64,000 nt of DNA, taken from the NCBI GenBank assembly GCA_024401695.1, contig JAKSKN010000007.1:1-64000 (forward strand). The letters run 5' to 3'. Below, piece by piece: positions 16,392-24,993 of this stretch. This DNA comes from Bacteroidales bacterium. Its GTDB lineage: Bacteria; Bacteroidota; Bacteroidia; Bacteroidales; UBA932. The notes under the pieces were generated by a model. That model did no database searches. It saw only the letters and a list, made by a program, of their open reading frames with translations, and was not told where the DNA came from. Every line of letters starts with the position of its first letter. The first letter of the stretch is position 1. The position numbers and the translations under genes were made by a program.

Positions 16392-16634
16392 TTATTTGCG
16401 TTGCGCCTTCAGTTCGGCAAGAAAGATATCTCTGTTGAAATCTTCAACATCCGGACTTGAATCACCATCGTCGATGGCAGAGCGAAGGGCAGCCAACCTG
16501 GCTTCATCATCCTCAAGACGGCGAAGTGCCGCCCTGACAACTTCACTCGCATTGTTATATCTGCCAGAGGTGATTGTTGATTGAATGAAATTCTCGTAAT
16601 GAGGTCCGAGAGCAACCGTCATTGTGCGTGCCAT
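16392..16634 (-). CDS. parD: ParD-family antitoxin
   Basis: 80 residues. The N-terminal half is a ribbon-helix-helix DNA-binding domain (TMTVALGPHYENFIQSTITSGRYNNASEVVRAALRRLEDDE), a near-exact ParD signature. The C-terminal ~35 residues (ALRSAIDDGDSSPDVEDFNRDIFLAELKAQRK) form the toxin-binding tail. It neutralises the downstream ParE and normally represses its own promoter. The promoter at 16650-16681 lies directly upstream. Confidence 0.92.
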   Translation of the reverse strand: MARTMTVALGPHYENFIQSTITSGRYNNASEVVRAALRRLEDDEARLAALRSAIDDGDSSPDVEDFNRDIFLAELKAQRK

Positions 16635-16649
16635 ATACTATGTTTTTGA

Positions 16650-16681
16650 CAAATGTAAGAATATTTCTTAACAATTGCAAA
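16650..16681 (-). promoter_or_regulatory. parDE promoter with probable ParD operator
   Basis: On the minus strand TTTG (-33) is followed after 20 nt by TACATTTG (-7), the ideal Bacteroidales spacing. The spacer contains an almost palindromic AAGAAATATTCTT, a plausible site for the ParD ribbon-helix-helix repressor. Confidence 0.65.
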
Positions 16682-16687
16682 CCAGCA

Positions 16688-16966
16688 GACGTAATCTAAA
16701 ACATTCAAATACGCATGTACGTTTCATCCGCGCAGATCAGCAGCGAAAGCTGAATTCAAGTTACGTGGATACGCTCCTCAGGTGCGTAGAATGGATATTG
16801 GCGTAAATTGAGGCTTTATTTTCGGCCTCAAGTTACGCGGAAAGCGTCTGGAAGTGCCTGGAAGCAGGGTTCCCGTTACTTGATTTTTATTTACCGACTT
16901 CTCAGCGGCAGGCTCCGGCATCTGAATCACGTCCAGCCGTGCCGCAAACGTATATACTTTACGCCA
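16688..16966. repeat. Dispersed noncoding repeat, copy 2 (long form)
   Basis: Matches copy 1 (2791-2982) over its first ~95 and last ~100 bp, with an extra block of roughly 86 bp between ctcctcagg and gttcccgttac. The extra block repeats a variant of the flanking sequence (caagttacgcggaaagcgtct versus caagttacgtggatacgctcct), so it looks like a diverged internal duplication. It is followed by ccttctaagc, a 10-12 nt match to the tRNA-Arg anticodon arm. Confidence 0.85.
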
Positions 16967-17041
16967 GCCTTCTAAGCAATCATGTTTCAAATCAACAATA
17001 ACTACGGGGGCTCGTCGTATCTGTCTTTCTCTTCAATGATA

Positions 17042-17267
17042 GTTCCAACTAATTTTGATTAGCCGTTTTACATCTCTTTCCAACCAAAGAATTTAACCAG
17101 CCCCGTCAACGGCGGGCGAAGCCCGCCTAAGAACACGCGAATTCTGATGTTATCCCCGATGGATTAGTGACACGTCTTCATCCTTTTTCCTTCAGTGAAA
17201 ATTCCAACCAGAAAATTTAACCAGGCTCTTTTAATTCGAATAACCCCCAACCAATAAATTTAGTATG
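17042..17267. repeat. Four imperfect ~22-24 bp direct repeats in a gene-free stretch
   Basis: Related copies begin at about 17042, 17077, 17201 and 17245, sharing TCCAACCA-n3-AATTTA followed by ACCAG in the two best copies (17077-17100 and 17201-17224). Between them lies a perfect GC-rich hairpin GGCGGGC-GAA-GCCCGCC (17111-17127). No reading frame is supported across 16967-17290. Confidence 0.55.
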
Positions 17268-17290
17268 GGGATATCAAGAATACCCAAACA

Positions 17291-18100
17291 TTACTCAGAA
17301 CGATATCTGCTCAGAAGAAGCCACGGAAGGTCGAGGCCGGAGGCCAGGGTCGTCTCCAGCCCGCCGGAAAAACGCGGATTGGCTTCGAGGAAGAAGTTTT
17401 TGCCGTCGGCACTGCGTCTGAAGTCGAACCCGCAGACCCCTTTGTAGTCGATTCTGTCGAGAATTTTCTTACAGAGTGCGCACAGCTCCGGTTCGTCGGA
17501 AGATGCCCTGAGGGTTGATACGCCTTTGCCCCGGGGCTCGAGTACACGGTATGCGGCGGCATAGAATTCGCCGTCAGGGCATCTAAGGGCATCCACGCAT
17601 ACGTTTTCGCCCTCGATGTATTCTTGAATGATCGGAGCACTTTCTGTTTTCAGAAGATTTTCCAGGGACCGGCGGTTTCCGGGAAAATAAACACTGTCGC
17701 CGCCCTGTCCCATCGGGCGTTTGAAAACGACGGGGTAGTCACTGATCTCGTCCGGAGTGGAATAGAAACGTGGCTGAGGAATCCCGAGACGCGCGGCAAG
17801 TGCACAGGCGCTGGATTTGTTGTCAAGAAGCAGGATTTTTTCAGGGTCGTCAACAGGAATCTGTATTCCGGGGAACTCGTTTCTGTGTGCGGCCAGGACT
17901 TCGGGAAAGAAGATTGGAATTATAGCGGCGACGTCGCCCTTGTCAGCTTCCCGGTGCAATGCCCTGAGGAATCCCGGCTCATCCTTTCTGGCTGACGGCC
18001 CGGTCAGTACGGTCACTTCCAGACCGTGCCTTCTCAGGCTGTCCGCCACGATTTCCCCTGTTTTCCCGCAGGGATTGATTATTACTGTCCGTCCGGTCAC
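17291..18100 (-). CDS. ATP-grasp domain protein
   Basis: 269 residues from a GTG at 18100, 7 nt after the stop of the upstream gene. It has the ATP-grasp layout: an N-terminal Rossmann-like preATP-grasp part (TVIINPCGKTGEIVADSLRRHG), then LLDNKSSACALAARLGIPQPRF, PVVFKRPMGQGGDSV (ATP-binding Lys plus glycine loop), IIQEYIEGENVCVD, and the metal-binding FFLEANPRFSGG. It resembles carbamoyl-phosphate-synthase-large-subunit-like ligases that join a carboxylate to an amine. The C-terminus stops soon after the metal motif and next to a repeat-rich gene-free region, so slight truncation is possible. The substrate is unknown. Confidence 0.82.
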   Translation of the reverse strand: MTGRTVIINPCGKTGEIVADSLRRHGLEVTVLTGPSARKDEPGFLRALHREADKGDVAAIIPIFFPEVLAAHRNEFPGIQIPVDDPEKILLLDNKSSACALAARLGIPQPRFYSTPDEISDYPVVFKRPMGQGGDSVYFPGNRRSLENLLKTESAPIIQEYIEGENVCVDALRCPDGEFYAAAYRVLEPRGKGVSTLRASSDEPELCALCKKILDRIDYKGVCGFDFRRSADGKNFFLEANPRFSGGLETTLASGLDLPWLLLSRYRSE

Positions 18101-18107
18101 GGGGCTG

Positions 18108-18647
18108 TCAGGCCATATTGAATTTCTTGTAGCCGAGCCTCTGCAGTTCGACGGCGGCTCCGATACGGAACATCACCGAGTAGCAGCGGTTGAGGATGTA
18201 GAACCCCAGCTCGGTCTGGGTCTCGATGCCCTCGTGGCTGATGAGGCCCAGGGCGGCGATGGCGCAGCTCATCATAGTTTCGGATACTTTCTTGCCGTAG
18301 TCGGCCTTGAGGTGGAGGACGTCCTCGATGATGTGGTCGTCCATATCGTCGAAGCCGCGGCTGCCGTAGTAACTCTGGTAGCTGTCATCCTTGTGGGCGG
18401 TCCAGTCGGAGTCCCAGTTGTTGGCGACGGCCATTCCGAGGAAGGAGGCGAAGCCGACGGCCGCCTCGGGATACTGGTTGAAGTTTTCGACGGCGTCGGC
18501 GACGTAGTCTTTCAGATATTTTTCCCAGGTCCCGGTGAGGTCGGGGGAGATTAGCATCTTGTCGAGTATGCCTGCGCCGTTGCAGATTTTGAGCAGGCCG
18601 GCTTCGAGGACGCTTTCGAATTTGTCGAGTATCTGCGAGTTTTTCAT
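18108..18647 (-). CDS. Conserved hypothetical protein
   Basis: 179 residues starting MKNSQILDKFESVLEAG at 18647. It is soluble and helical, with an acidic middle (RGFDDMDDHIIEDVLHLKADYGKKV) and a C-terminus ending LNRCYSVMFRIGAAVELQRL. The frame is open further upstream but that part is antisense to xth. It sits 2 nt behind xth and 7 nt ahead of the ATP-grasp gene, so the three are co-transcribed. One hundred bp of its 3' end (18129-18228) recur at 25425-25524 with one mismatch, as part of a chimeric frame. Function unknown. Confidence 0.7.
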   Translation of the reverse strand: MKNSQILDKFESVLEAGLLKICNGAGILDKMLISPDLTGTWEKYLKDYVADAVENFNQYPEAAVGFASFLGMAVANNWDSDWTAHKDDSYQSYYGSRGFDDMDDHIIEDVLHLKADYGKKVSETMMSCAIAALGLISHEGIETQTELGFYILNRCYSVMFRIGAAVELQRLGYKKFNMA

Positions 18648-18649
18648 TG

Positions 18650-19399
18650 CTATTTGATGTTGAGGACCACGGGACAGTGGTCGGAGCCGAAGATATCGTT
18701 GAGGATGTCGGTGCTTTCGATATGGTCGGCGAAGTTGTCGGACACCACGAAGTAGTCGATGCGCCAGCCGACGTTCCTTTCGCGCGCCGCCATCCGGTAG
18801 GACCACCACGAGTATTTGGCTTCGCCGGGATGCTGCATACGCCAGGAATCGCAGAATCCTGCGGCGAGGAGCTCGCTGAACTTGCCGCGCTCTTCGTCCG
18901 AGAAGCCTGCGTTGAAGTGGTTGGTGGCAGGGTTCTTGAGGTCTATTTCTTCGTGCGCGACGTTCATGTCGCCGCAGATTATGACTCCTTTCCGCGCTGC
19001 GAGCCCGCTGACATAGGAGCGGAAAGCATCTTCCCAGCGCATGCGGTAGCCGAGCCTTTTCAGGCCGTCCTGCGAGTTGGGCACGTACACGCAGACAAGG
19101 TAGAATTCTGGCATCTCGAGGGTGATGACGCGTCCTTCGTGGTCGTGCTCGTCCACCCCGATGCCGTTGATGACGCTCAGAGGTTGCTGCCGGGTGTAGA
19201 TGGCTGTCCCGGAGTAGCCCGCCTTGTCGGCATAGTTCCAGTACGAGGTGTACCCGAGAAAATCGAGGTCGATCTGTCCGGCCTGGAGCTTTGTCTCCTG
19301 CAGACACACGAAATCGGCGTCGAAATTTTCGAAAATATCGGCAAATCCCTTGCCTGCAACGGCCCTCAGACCATTTACGTTCCAACTGACTAGTTTCAT
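18650..19399 (-). CDS. xth: Exodeoxyribonuclease III (AP endonuclease)
   Basis: 249 residues, the normal size. Every signature of the ExoIII family is present in order: SWNVNG, CLQETKLQ (catalytic Glu), GDMNVAH (catalytic Asp/Asn), YSWWSYR, GWRIDYF and GSDHCPV (catalytic Asp-His). It cuts DNA 5' to abasic sites in base-excision repair and degrades 3' ends. First gene of an operon with the 18108 gene and the ATP-grasp gene. Its -7 box (TATCTTCG, 19404-19411) lies only 4 nt from the ATG. Confidence 0.96.
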   Translation of the reverse strand: MKLVSWNVNGLRAVAGKGFADIFENFDADFVCLQETKLQAGQIDLDFLGYTSYWNYADKAGYSGTAIYTRQQPLSVINGIGVDEHDHEGRVITLEMPEFYLVCVYVPNSQDGLKRLGYRMRWEDAFRSYVSGLAARKGVIICGDMNVAHEEIDLKNPATNHFNAGFSDEERGKFSELLAAGFCDSWRMQHPGEAKYSWWSYRMAARERNVGWRIDYFVVSDNFADHIESTDILNDIFGSDHCPVVLNIK

Positions 19400-19402
19400 G
19401 AT

Positions 19403-19433
19403 ACGAAGATAGCGATAAAATTGTTATCTTCGT
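19403..19433. promoter_or_regulatory. Divergent xth/cysS promoters forming a 9-bp inverted repeat
   Basis: ACGAAGATA (19403-19411) and TATCTTCGT (19425-19433) are perfect inverted copies. Read outward each strand carries TATCTTCG, a variant of the -7 box: one 4 nt from the xth ATG, the other 21 nt from the cysS ATG. Confidence 0.55.
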
Positions 19434-19453
19434 AAGTTAATAAAGAATAGACT

Positions 19454-20980
19454 ATGAGAGCATTGTTCCTCACCAATACACTTTCGAGAAAGAAAGAACT
19501 GTTCACCCCGATCAATCCAGGCCACGTGGGAATGTACGTCTGCGGCCCTACCGTCTATGGTGACGCCCATCTCGGCCATGCCCGTCCGGGAGTGACCTAC
19601 GACGTCCTTTCAAAACTTCTCCGCCACCTCGGCTACAAGGTCCGCTATGTCCGCAACATCACTGATGTGGGCCATCTTGAGCACGATGCCGACGAGGGCG
19701 AGGACAAGATTGCAAAGAAGGCCCGTCTCGAACAGCTGGAGCCGATGGAGGTCGTCCAGGCCTATACCCTCCGCTACCACGAGGCGATGCGTCTGCTCAA
19801 CGTGGCCCCGCCGTCCATCGAGCCGCGCGCATCCGGCCACATCGTGGAGCAGATAGAGGCGGTCAAGAAGATCCTCGCCTCCGGCTATGCCTATGAATCC
19901 AACGGCAGCATCTACTTCGATGTCCCGAAATACAACAAGGACCACCACTACGGCATCCTTTCCGGCCGCAACCTCGATGACACCCTCGAAGGCACCCGCA
20001 GTCTCGACGGCCAGTCGGACAAGCGCGCTCCGTACGACTTCGCCATCTGGAAGAAAGCCGAGCCTGAGCACATAATGCGCTGGCCTTCCCCTTGGGGCGA
20101 AGGCTTCCCGGGCTGGCATCTCGAGTGCTCGGTAATGGGTGAGAAATACCTCGGCCACGAGTTCGACATCCACGGAGGCGGAATGGACCTGATGTTCCCT
20201 CATCACGAGTGCGAAATCGCCCAGAACGTCGCCTCCCGCGGCACCAGGGGCGTGCATTACTGGGTGCACAACAATATGATCACCATCAACGGACAGAAGA
20301 TGGGCAAGAGCCTCGGCAACTTCATCACCCTGCCTCAGATCTTTGCCGGCGACCATCCGAAGCTCGATCAGGCCTACAGCCCGATGACCATCAGATATTT
20401 CATCCTTCAGGCGCACTACCGCGGCACGCTTGACTTCTCAAACGAGGCCCTGCAGGCTGCCGAGAAGGGTTTGAAGAGAATTTTGGCAGCGGCCAAGGAC
20501 CTTTACACGATGGCCGGCCGCAAGGCTCCTCACTATGCTTACGGCGAAGAAACTTTCGGCGTCGCCCCTGACAGCTGCGACGCAACGACTGCCGAAGTCA
20601 AGGCCGTCTTCGATGGCATCTACGACGCCCTCTGCGACGACCTGAACACTCCGGGCGCCTGCGCCCAGATTTCGGAGGCCGTGCGCATCATCAACACCGC
20701 CAAGGCCGGACAGATGAAGTTGTCGTCAGGAGATATCGACACTCTCTGCCAGATTTTCGACGACATCGTCTTCGGTGTCCTTGGCCTCAAGGACGAAGGC
20801 GCCGACGAAAGCGCTTCTGGCAAAGTTATTGAAGGACTTATGGGTATGGTGCTCGAGCAGCGTGCCGCTGCCAAGGCCAACAAGGACTGGGCCACCTCAG
20901 ACCACATCAGAGACACTCTCAAAGCTCTGGGCATCCAGGTCAAGGATACCAAGGACGGCGTGGAGTGGACAATTGACTAA
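19454..20980 (+). CDS. cysS: Cysteinyl-tRNA synthetase
   Basis: 508 residues, class I synthetase of standard length. The HIGH-type motif is in [18 protein letters not shown], zinc-site residues include this Cys and the downstream WHLECSVM and HHECEIAQ, and the KMSKS-type motif is KMGKSLGN. It charges tRNA-Cys in the cytoplasm. It is divergent from xth and followed after 17 nt by the tandem esterase gene, with no terminator seen between them. Confidence 0.97.
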   Translation: MRALFLTNTLSRKKELFTPINPGHVGMYVCGPTVYGDAHLGHARPGVTYDVLSKLLRHLGYKVRYVRNITDVGHLEHDADEGEDKIAKKARLEQLEPMEVVQAYTLRYHEAMRLLNVAPPSIEPRASGHIVEQIEAVKKILASGYAYESNGSIYFDVPKYNKDHHYGILSGRNLDDTLEGTRSLDGQSDKRAPYDFAIWKKAEPEHIMRWPSPWGEGFPGWHLECSVMGEKYLGHEFDIHGGGMDLMFPHHECEIAQNVASRGTRGVHYWVHNNMITINGQKMGKSLGNFITLPQIFAGDHPKLDQAYSPMTIRYFILQAHYRGTLDFSNEALQAAEKGLKRILAAAKDLYTMAGRKAPHYAYGEETFGVAPDSCDATTAEVKAVFDGIYDALCDDLNTPGACAQISEAVRIINTAKAGQMKLSSGDIDTLCQIFDDIVFGVLGLKDEGADESASGKVIEGLMGMVLEQRAAAKANKDWATSDHIRDTLKALGIQVKDTKDGVEWTID

Positions 20981-20997
20981 TACTTAAAAACTGTTCT

Positions 20998-23268
20998 ATG
21001 ATTTCCAAGAGATTTCTGGCGCTCCTGCCAGTTTTGTGCCTTTGCTTCAGCGCACAGGCGCAGGGTCCGATGATGGCCCAGGTGTCTTCGCCTGTAGTCA
21101 ATGCGGACAATACCGTTACTTTCAACTACCGTGATGCCAATGCAAAGGACGTGAAGGTCAGCGTCCAGTTTGCGGGCGAGCAGCAGATGGTCAAGGGCGA
21201 GAACGGCGTATGGTCCGTCACCCTCGGCCCTGCAGCTCCTGATATGTATCCGTACTGCTTCATCGTCGACGGTGTGCAGGTTATGGACCCCGCCAACCCC
21301 GACTGGTTCCCTAACGAGACATTCAAGAACAGCATCGTGGATATCCGCGGTACGGGCGAACCGCTGGTCCATGCACTCAAGAACGTGCCTCACGGCAGCG
21401 TGGACTATGTCGATTATTGGTCAGAGACCCTCGGAATGTTCGGCAAGGCCATCGTCTACACTCCGCCTACCTACGACAAGAACAAGAAAAAGAAATATCC
21501 TGTCTTCTACCTCATCAGCGGCACCACCGACACCGAGGAAGTGTATTTCAAGGTCGGCCGTATGAATTTCATCCTCGACAACCTTCTCGCAGAAGGCGCT
21601 GCCAAGGAGATGATCATCGTGCTGCCTTATGGCAACCCTTCCAACTATTTCCCGGCAGGTACGCTTGATTTCAGGAAGACCGGTGATATGTTCAGCAAGG
21701 ACCTGCTGAACGACCTTATGCCTTATGTCGAGGCAAACTACCGCACCATCAATGACCGTGAGCATCGTGCCATCGGCGGCTTCTCACGCGGCGGCAACCA
21801 GGGCCTGGCCTTCGGTCTGACCAATCTCGACAAGTTCGCATACCTCTGCTCTTACAGCTCATTCACCAGCACGGTCCTTCCGGGCGGCGTTTATGACGAC
21901 GTAGACAGACTCAACCGCGACATCAAGCTTTTCTGGCTCGGCGTCGGTACCGACGACTTCCTCTATGGCAATGCGAAGGAATATATGGACTTCCTCGATG
22001 CTAAGGGCATCAACAACGTGAAGTGCTTCACCACCGACAAGTTCGGCCACACCTGGATGAATGCCAAGTATTTCCTTGACAAGTCAATGAGACTCCTCTT
22101 CCAGGACAAGATTGAAGCCGTGTCCGATCCTCTGCCTGTCCAGGCGGCGGCAAAGGATGAGGAAAAGAAGGAGGAGCAGAAGCTCACCCCTGAAGTTATG
22201 GCGCGCCTTTTCCCGACCCCGGTCGTATCTCCTCAGTACAACAAGGACGGCAGCGTCACTTTCCGTGTCCGTGCCGATCAGGCCGCCAAGGTTGAGCTTG
22301 ACTGCCAGATGTTCAGCAAGGCCCAGCCTATGGCCAGGAACGACAAGGGTGTCTGGGAGATCACCGTCAAGCCTGAGGCTCCGGATATCTACCCGTATGC
22401 ATTCGTGATCGACGGCACCAGGATCGCCGACCCTTGCAATATGTACATCTTCCCTAACGAGACCTTCAAGTACTCTCTCGCCGACGTCCGTGCAGAGGCC
22501 CCGACGATGCAGGATATCCAGAAGGTTCCGCAGGGCAAGGTTTCATACAGGTTCTATCATTCGGAGAACTGCAAGGGCATCGAGCGCCCTATGTGTGTGT
22601 ACACACCGGCCGGTTACGATCCGGCAGGCAAGGAGAAGCTTCCTGTCCTGTATCTCATCCACGGTATGACCGACACGTACGAGACCTGGTTCAAGGTGGG
22701 TCACGTGAACAATATCCTCGACAATCTCATCGCCCAGGGTCTTGCGAAGCGTATGATCGTCGTGATGCCTTATGCAAATCCATATCCTGAGATGATGCTT
22801 CAGGGCAAGGCTGACAGATATGATGCAATGGGCACCGACATCGTCACGAGGGAGATTCTTGACGAGGTCATCCCATTCATCGAATCCAACTACAATGTCT
22901 ACAAGGATGCGAAGCACCGCGCCATCGCCGGATTCTCTCTCGGCGGTCGCCAGACGCTTGCCTGCGGCCTCGGCAATCCGGACAAGTTCGACTATGTCTG
23001 CGCTATGGCCCCTGCAATCTTCGGCGAGGAATACAAGGCCAATTTCGCCAACGGCGCCTATGCTCCTCTCGCCACCGTGAAGAAGGACATCAGGCTTCTG
23101 TGGCTGGGCACCGGTTCAGAGGACTTCCTCATCTCCGCTTCCCGCGGTCTTGACGCATTCCTCACAGAGCAGGGAATAGAGCATACCTTCTATAACCCTG
23201 GCGGCGGCCATACCTGGATGAACTGCCGCGACTATGTTGAACTTGTAGCAAAAGCAATCTTCAAGTAA
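20998..23268 (+). CDS. Secreted tandem CE1-type esterase (two catalytic modules)
   Basis: 756 residues. A signal peptide ends in SAQAQ (~22). Two homologous halves follow, each with an N-terminal esterase E-set (CBM48-like) beta domain and an alpha/beta-hydrolase of the esterase D / feruloyl-esterase type. Nucleophile motifs are GFSRG (Ser263) and GFSLG (Ser647); catalytic His are in GHTWMN at 351 and 738; acid candidates lie in GTDDF and GSEDF. Both halves therefore look active. Such enzymes release feruloyl or acetyl groups from plant polysaccharides such as arabinoxylan. The stop overlaps the next ATG (TAATG). A charged linker (DEEKKEEQK, ~385) separates the halves. Confidence 0.88.
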   Translation: MISKRFLALLPVLCLCFSAQAQGPMMAQVSSPVVNADNTVTFNYRDANAKDVKVSVQFAGEQQMVKGENGVWSVTLGPAAPDMYPYCFIVDGVQVMDPANPDWFPNETFKNSIVDIRGTGEPLVHALKNVPHGSVDYVDYWSETLGMFGKAIVYTPPTYDKNKKKKYPVFYLISGTTDTEEVYFKVGRMNFILDNLLAEGAAKEMIIVLPYGNPSNYFPAGTLDFRKTGDMFSKDLLNDLMPYVEANYRTINDREHRAIGGFSRGGNQGLAFGLTNLDKFAYLCSYSSFTSTVLPGGVYDDVDRLNRDIKLFWLGVGTDDFLYGNAKEYMDFLDAKGINNVKCFTTDKFGHTWMNAKYFLDKSMRLLFQDKIEAVSDPLPVQAAAKDEEKKEEQKLTPEVMARLFPTPVVSPQYNKDGSVTFRVRADQAAKVELDCQMFSKAQPMARNDKGVWEITVKPEAPDIYPYAFVIDGTRIADPCNMYIFPNETFKYSLADVRAEAPTMQDIQKVPQGKVSYRFYHSENCKGIERPMCVYTPAGYDPAGKEKLPVLYLIHGMTDTYETWFKVGHVNNILDNLIAQGLAKRMIVVMPYANPYPEMMLQGKADRYDAMGTDIVTREILDEVIPFIESNYNVYKDAKHRAIAGFSLGGRQTLACGLGNPDKFDYVCAMAPAIFGEEYKANFANGAYAPLATVKKDIRLLWLGTGSEDFLISASRGLDAFLTEQGIEHTFYNPGGGHTWMNCRDYVELVAKAIFK

Positions 23269-23741
23269 TGAAAAAGTTAGTCTTTCTTGCAATTATGCTC
23301 TTCGCCTGCCTCAGCGCCGCGGCTCAGAACAGCAAACTCGAGAACAAACAGGCTTCCAATTTCAACAATATCTATGATATGCTGCAGCGTCAGCCGGGAG
23401 TGGTTCTCAATAATTCCACAGATCCGCCATCAATCATCATCCGCGGCATCGGAACGAACTCCAGCGCGACCAGCCCGATGTTTATGATTGACGGGGTCCA
23501 GGTCACCGAGTCTCAGGTGTCAAGTCTCACCCCTCAGGAGGTGTGGTCAATTGAGGTTGTCAAGGACGGTTCCGCCGGCTTCTATGGCGGAATGGAATCT
23601 GCCAACGGTGTAATAATGATCGAGACAATGGGCCATCACGAGGTTCAGGAGCGTGCCGCCGAACAGGCACGGGCTGAAAAGGCTGCCGCCCGCGAGGCCC
23701 GCAAGGCCGCCCGCCAGAAGAAGCAGAAAAAAAATCTGTGA
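23268..23741 (+). CDS. Stand-alone TonB-receptor plug-domain protein
   Basis: 157 residues. A signal peptide (MKKLVFLAIMLFACLSAAAQ) is followed by a compact plug domain: IYDMLQRQPGV, IIIRGIGTNS, PMFMIDGVQV, IEVVKDGSAGFYGGMESANGVIMIET. These are the conserved elements of the TonB-dependent receptor plug, but no beta-barrel follows. The protein ends in a ~35-residue Ala/Arg/Lys/Glu-rich helix (RAAEQARAEKAAAREARKAA) and a polylysine tail. It is coupled to the tandem esterase gene by TAATG. A free plug could be a periplasmic accessory or an evolutionary remnant; its intact frame and tight coupling favour function. Confidence 0.75.
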   Translation: MKKLVFLAIMLFACLSAAAQNSKLENKQASNFNNIYDMLQRQPGVVLNNSTDPPSIIIRGIGTNSSATSPMFMIDGVQVTESQVSSLTPQEVWSIEVVKDGSAGFYGGMESANGVIMIETMGHHEVQERAAEQARAEKAAAREARKAARQKKQKKNL

Positions 23742-23787
23742 ATGAGAATAAAAAAGTGCTGGCATTGATATTGTCGGGAAAAACACG

Positions 23788-24234
23788 ATGGAATCCAACG
23801 GCGCCACATTCTTGAATGTCGGCGCTGATTCCAGGCCTGGTCTGGCCGGCATAATGGAAATCGGTTTGGGAATTCCAAGTTGCATCAGTGTGGATGCACT
23901 GTGCGGCTATAACTTCAACAGCAGATTCTTTCTTGGAGGCGGCCTGGGTTACAGAGCCGATCTGGCGTACGCATCTGGCGGAATAACGGCTTCCGTTCCA
24001 ATCTATGCTCAGGCTCGATATACGATTGGTGACAAGAAATCCGCGCCGTATGCTGCTTTGAGCCTTGGCTATGACGCAAAGACGCCGAATCTGTATTCCG
24101 GACTTGAATTCGGCGTAAGGATGCGGAGTATGAAGAAAATAGAAAAAGGTTCCTCCTGCTGGCTCGGCACCAAAATTGAGATGACAGGAAGAGACCTTGG
24201 TTTCTTCTCATTCAAATTCGGAAAATCCTTCTGA
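23788..24234 (+). CDS. Small outer-membrane beta-barrel-like protein, 5' end unclear
   Basis: 148 residues from the ATG at 23788; no signal peptide. Glycine- and aromatic-rich alternating strands (LCGYNFNSRFFLGGGLGYRADL, YAALSLGYDAK, LYSGLEFGVRM) and a C-terminal FFSFKFGKSF suggest an eight-strand outer membrane barrel fragment. A typical export signal may have been lost: the ATG at 23743 starts MRIKK but terminates at codon 9, and adding one base in the A-run would give MRIKKVLALILS, a good signal start. A frameshifted gene is therefore possible. It follows the plug gene by 46 nt. Confidence 0.5.
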   Translation: MESNGATFLNVGADSRPGLAGIMEIGLGIPSCISVDALCGYNFNSRFFLGGGLGYRADLAYASGGITASVPIYAQARYTIGDKKSAPYAALSLGYDAKTPNLYSGLEFGVRMRSMKKIEKGSSCWLGTKIEMTGRDLGFFSFKFGKSF

Positions 24235-24500
24235 ACACCATCTTGCAATCAGGATGGGGCGGATGTCATTGTTCTAGGTGATTCAGAGTTTGTTCCTTCA
24301 TTATTCTATTGAGTGGAGGCCCTTCTCCCTTTTCCTTCTCACCCTCACCCTTAGTAAATGAGTAGCTGCCAAGAAATTGGGCGAAATCTTGGCCGAGAGT
24401 GCGGCTCGCTTACGCCAAACTATTGTCCTGGCCACTTGCCTTCGGCAATTTGCCGAAGGCAAGGCACTTCTGCCTCTGTTCTTTACTCTTTGAAGGGGGG

Positions 24501-24584
24501 CTGGTCGCATTATTGGCGTTTTTTGCGACTACCCCCTCGCTGAGAAGAGGGGGTAGTCACGTTTTCGGCCTTTTTCGCGACCAG
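24501..24584. repeat. Complex palindromic element A (two 16-nt loops)
   Basis: Order: CTGGTCGC, 16-nt ATTATTGGCGTTTTTT, GCGACTACCCCCTC, 8-nt loop, GAGGGGGTAGTCAC, 16-nt GTTTTCGGCCTTTTTC, GCGACCAG. Outer arms pair with each other, inner arms pair with each other (11 bp perfect), and each half can alternatively fold on itself (GTCGC/GCGAC). Confidence 0.8.
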
Positions 24585-24627
24585 TCCCAAGAGTATCTGC
24601 TAAATTTCAGGGATCTTCAGACTGCAT

Positions 24628-24708
24628 CTGGAGCGTTTTAGGCATAATATGCTCCTCCTGTCAAAAATTTCGAGGGAGGAGGAGCGTTTGGGGGCATTAT
24701 TGCTCCAG
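24628..24708. repeat. Complex palindromic element B (same architecture as A)
   Basis: Order: CTGGAGC, 16-nt GTTTTAGGCATAATAT, GCTCCTCC, ~19-nt loop, GGAGGAGC, 16-nt GTTTGGGGGCATTATT, GCTCCAG. It shares with element A the CTGG...CCAG outer ends, the two 16-nt loops containing GGC and the alternative half-hairpins, while the stem sequences differ. Confidence 0.8.
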
Positions 24709-24993
24709 GTCTCGAGAAGGTGACATGCTTAAGCGTTAGGCGGTCGAATCCATTTATGTTTTGCGTGGGGAAGTTATTGATATACAGGATTTTAAGCAAA
24801 ATACCCCATGTGGTTTTTGCAGGGGCTGTTTTGTGTATTATCTTGTAAATCAGCGATTTACTCAGCGAGATAATTGGAGCTGAAGATGGAGCCATGGCAA
24901 CAGCCGGCCGGCGAGGAGTGCCCTTCCACGGAGTTCCCCGCAGACGGCCGGACTGTAGCCGCCGCGCTAGGCTGTGTAATAGGTAACTTTGCT

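Noticed and set aside
17042-17267. CRISPR array or integron attC cluster from the ~23-bp repeats
   Set aside because: Spacing is irregular (about 35, 124 and 44 bp) and copies are imperfect; no integrase or cas genes nearby.
18648-19385. Long in-frame extension upstream of the 18108-18647 gene
   Set aside because: The extension is Arg-rich and fully antisense-frame overlap with the unmistakable xth gene on the same strand; the ATG at 18647 directly follows the xth stop.
24436-24708. CRISPR array
   Set aside because: Several repeats are present but they are inverted, not regularly spaced direct repeats with unique spacers, and no cas gene is in the window.
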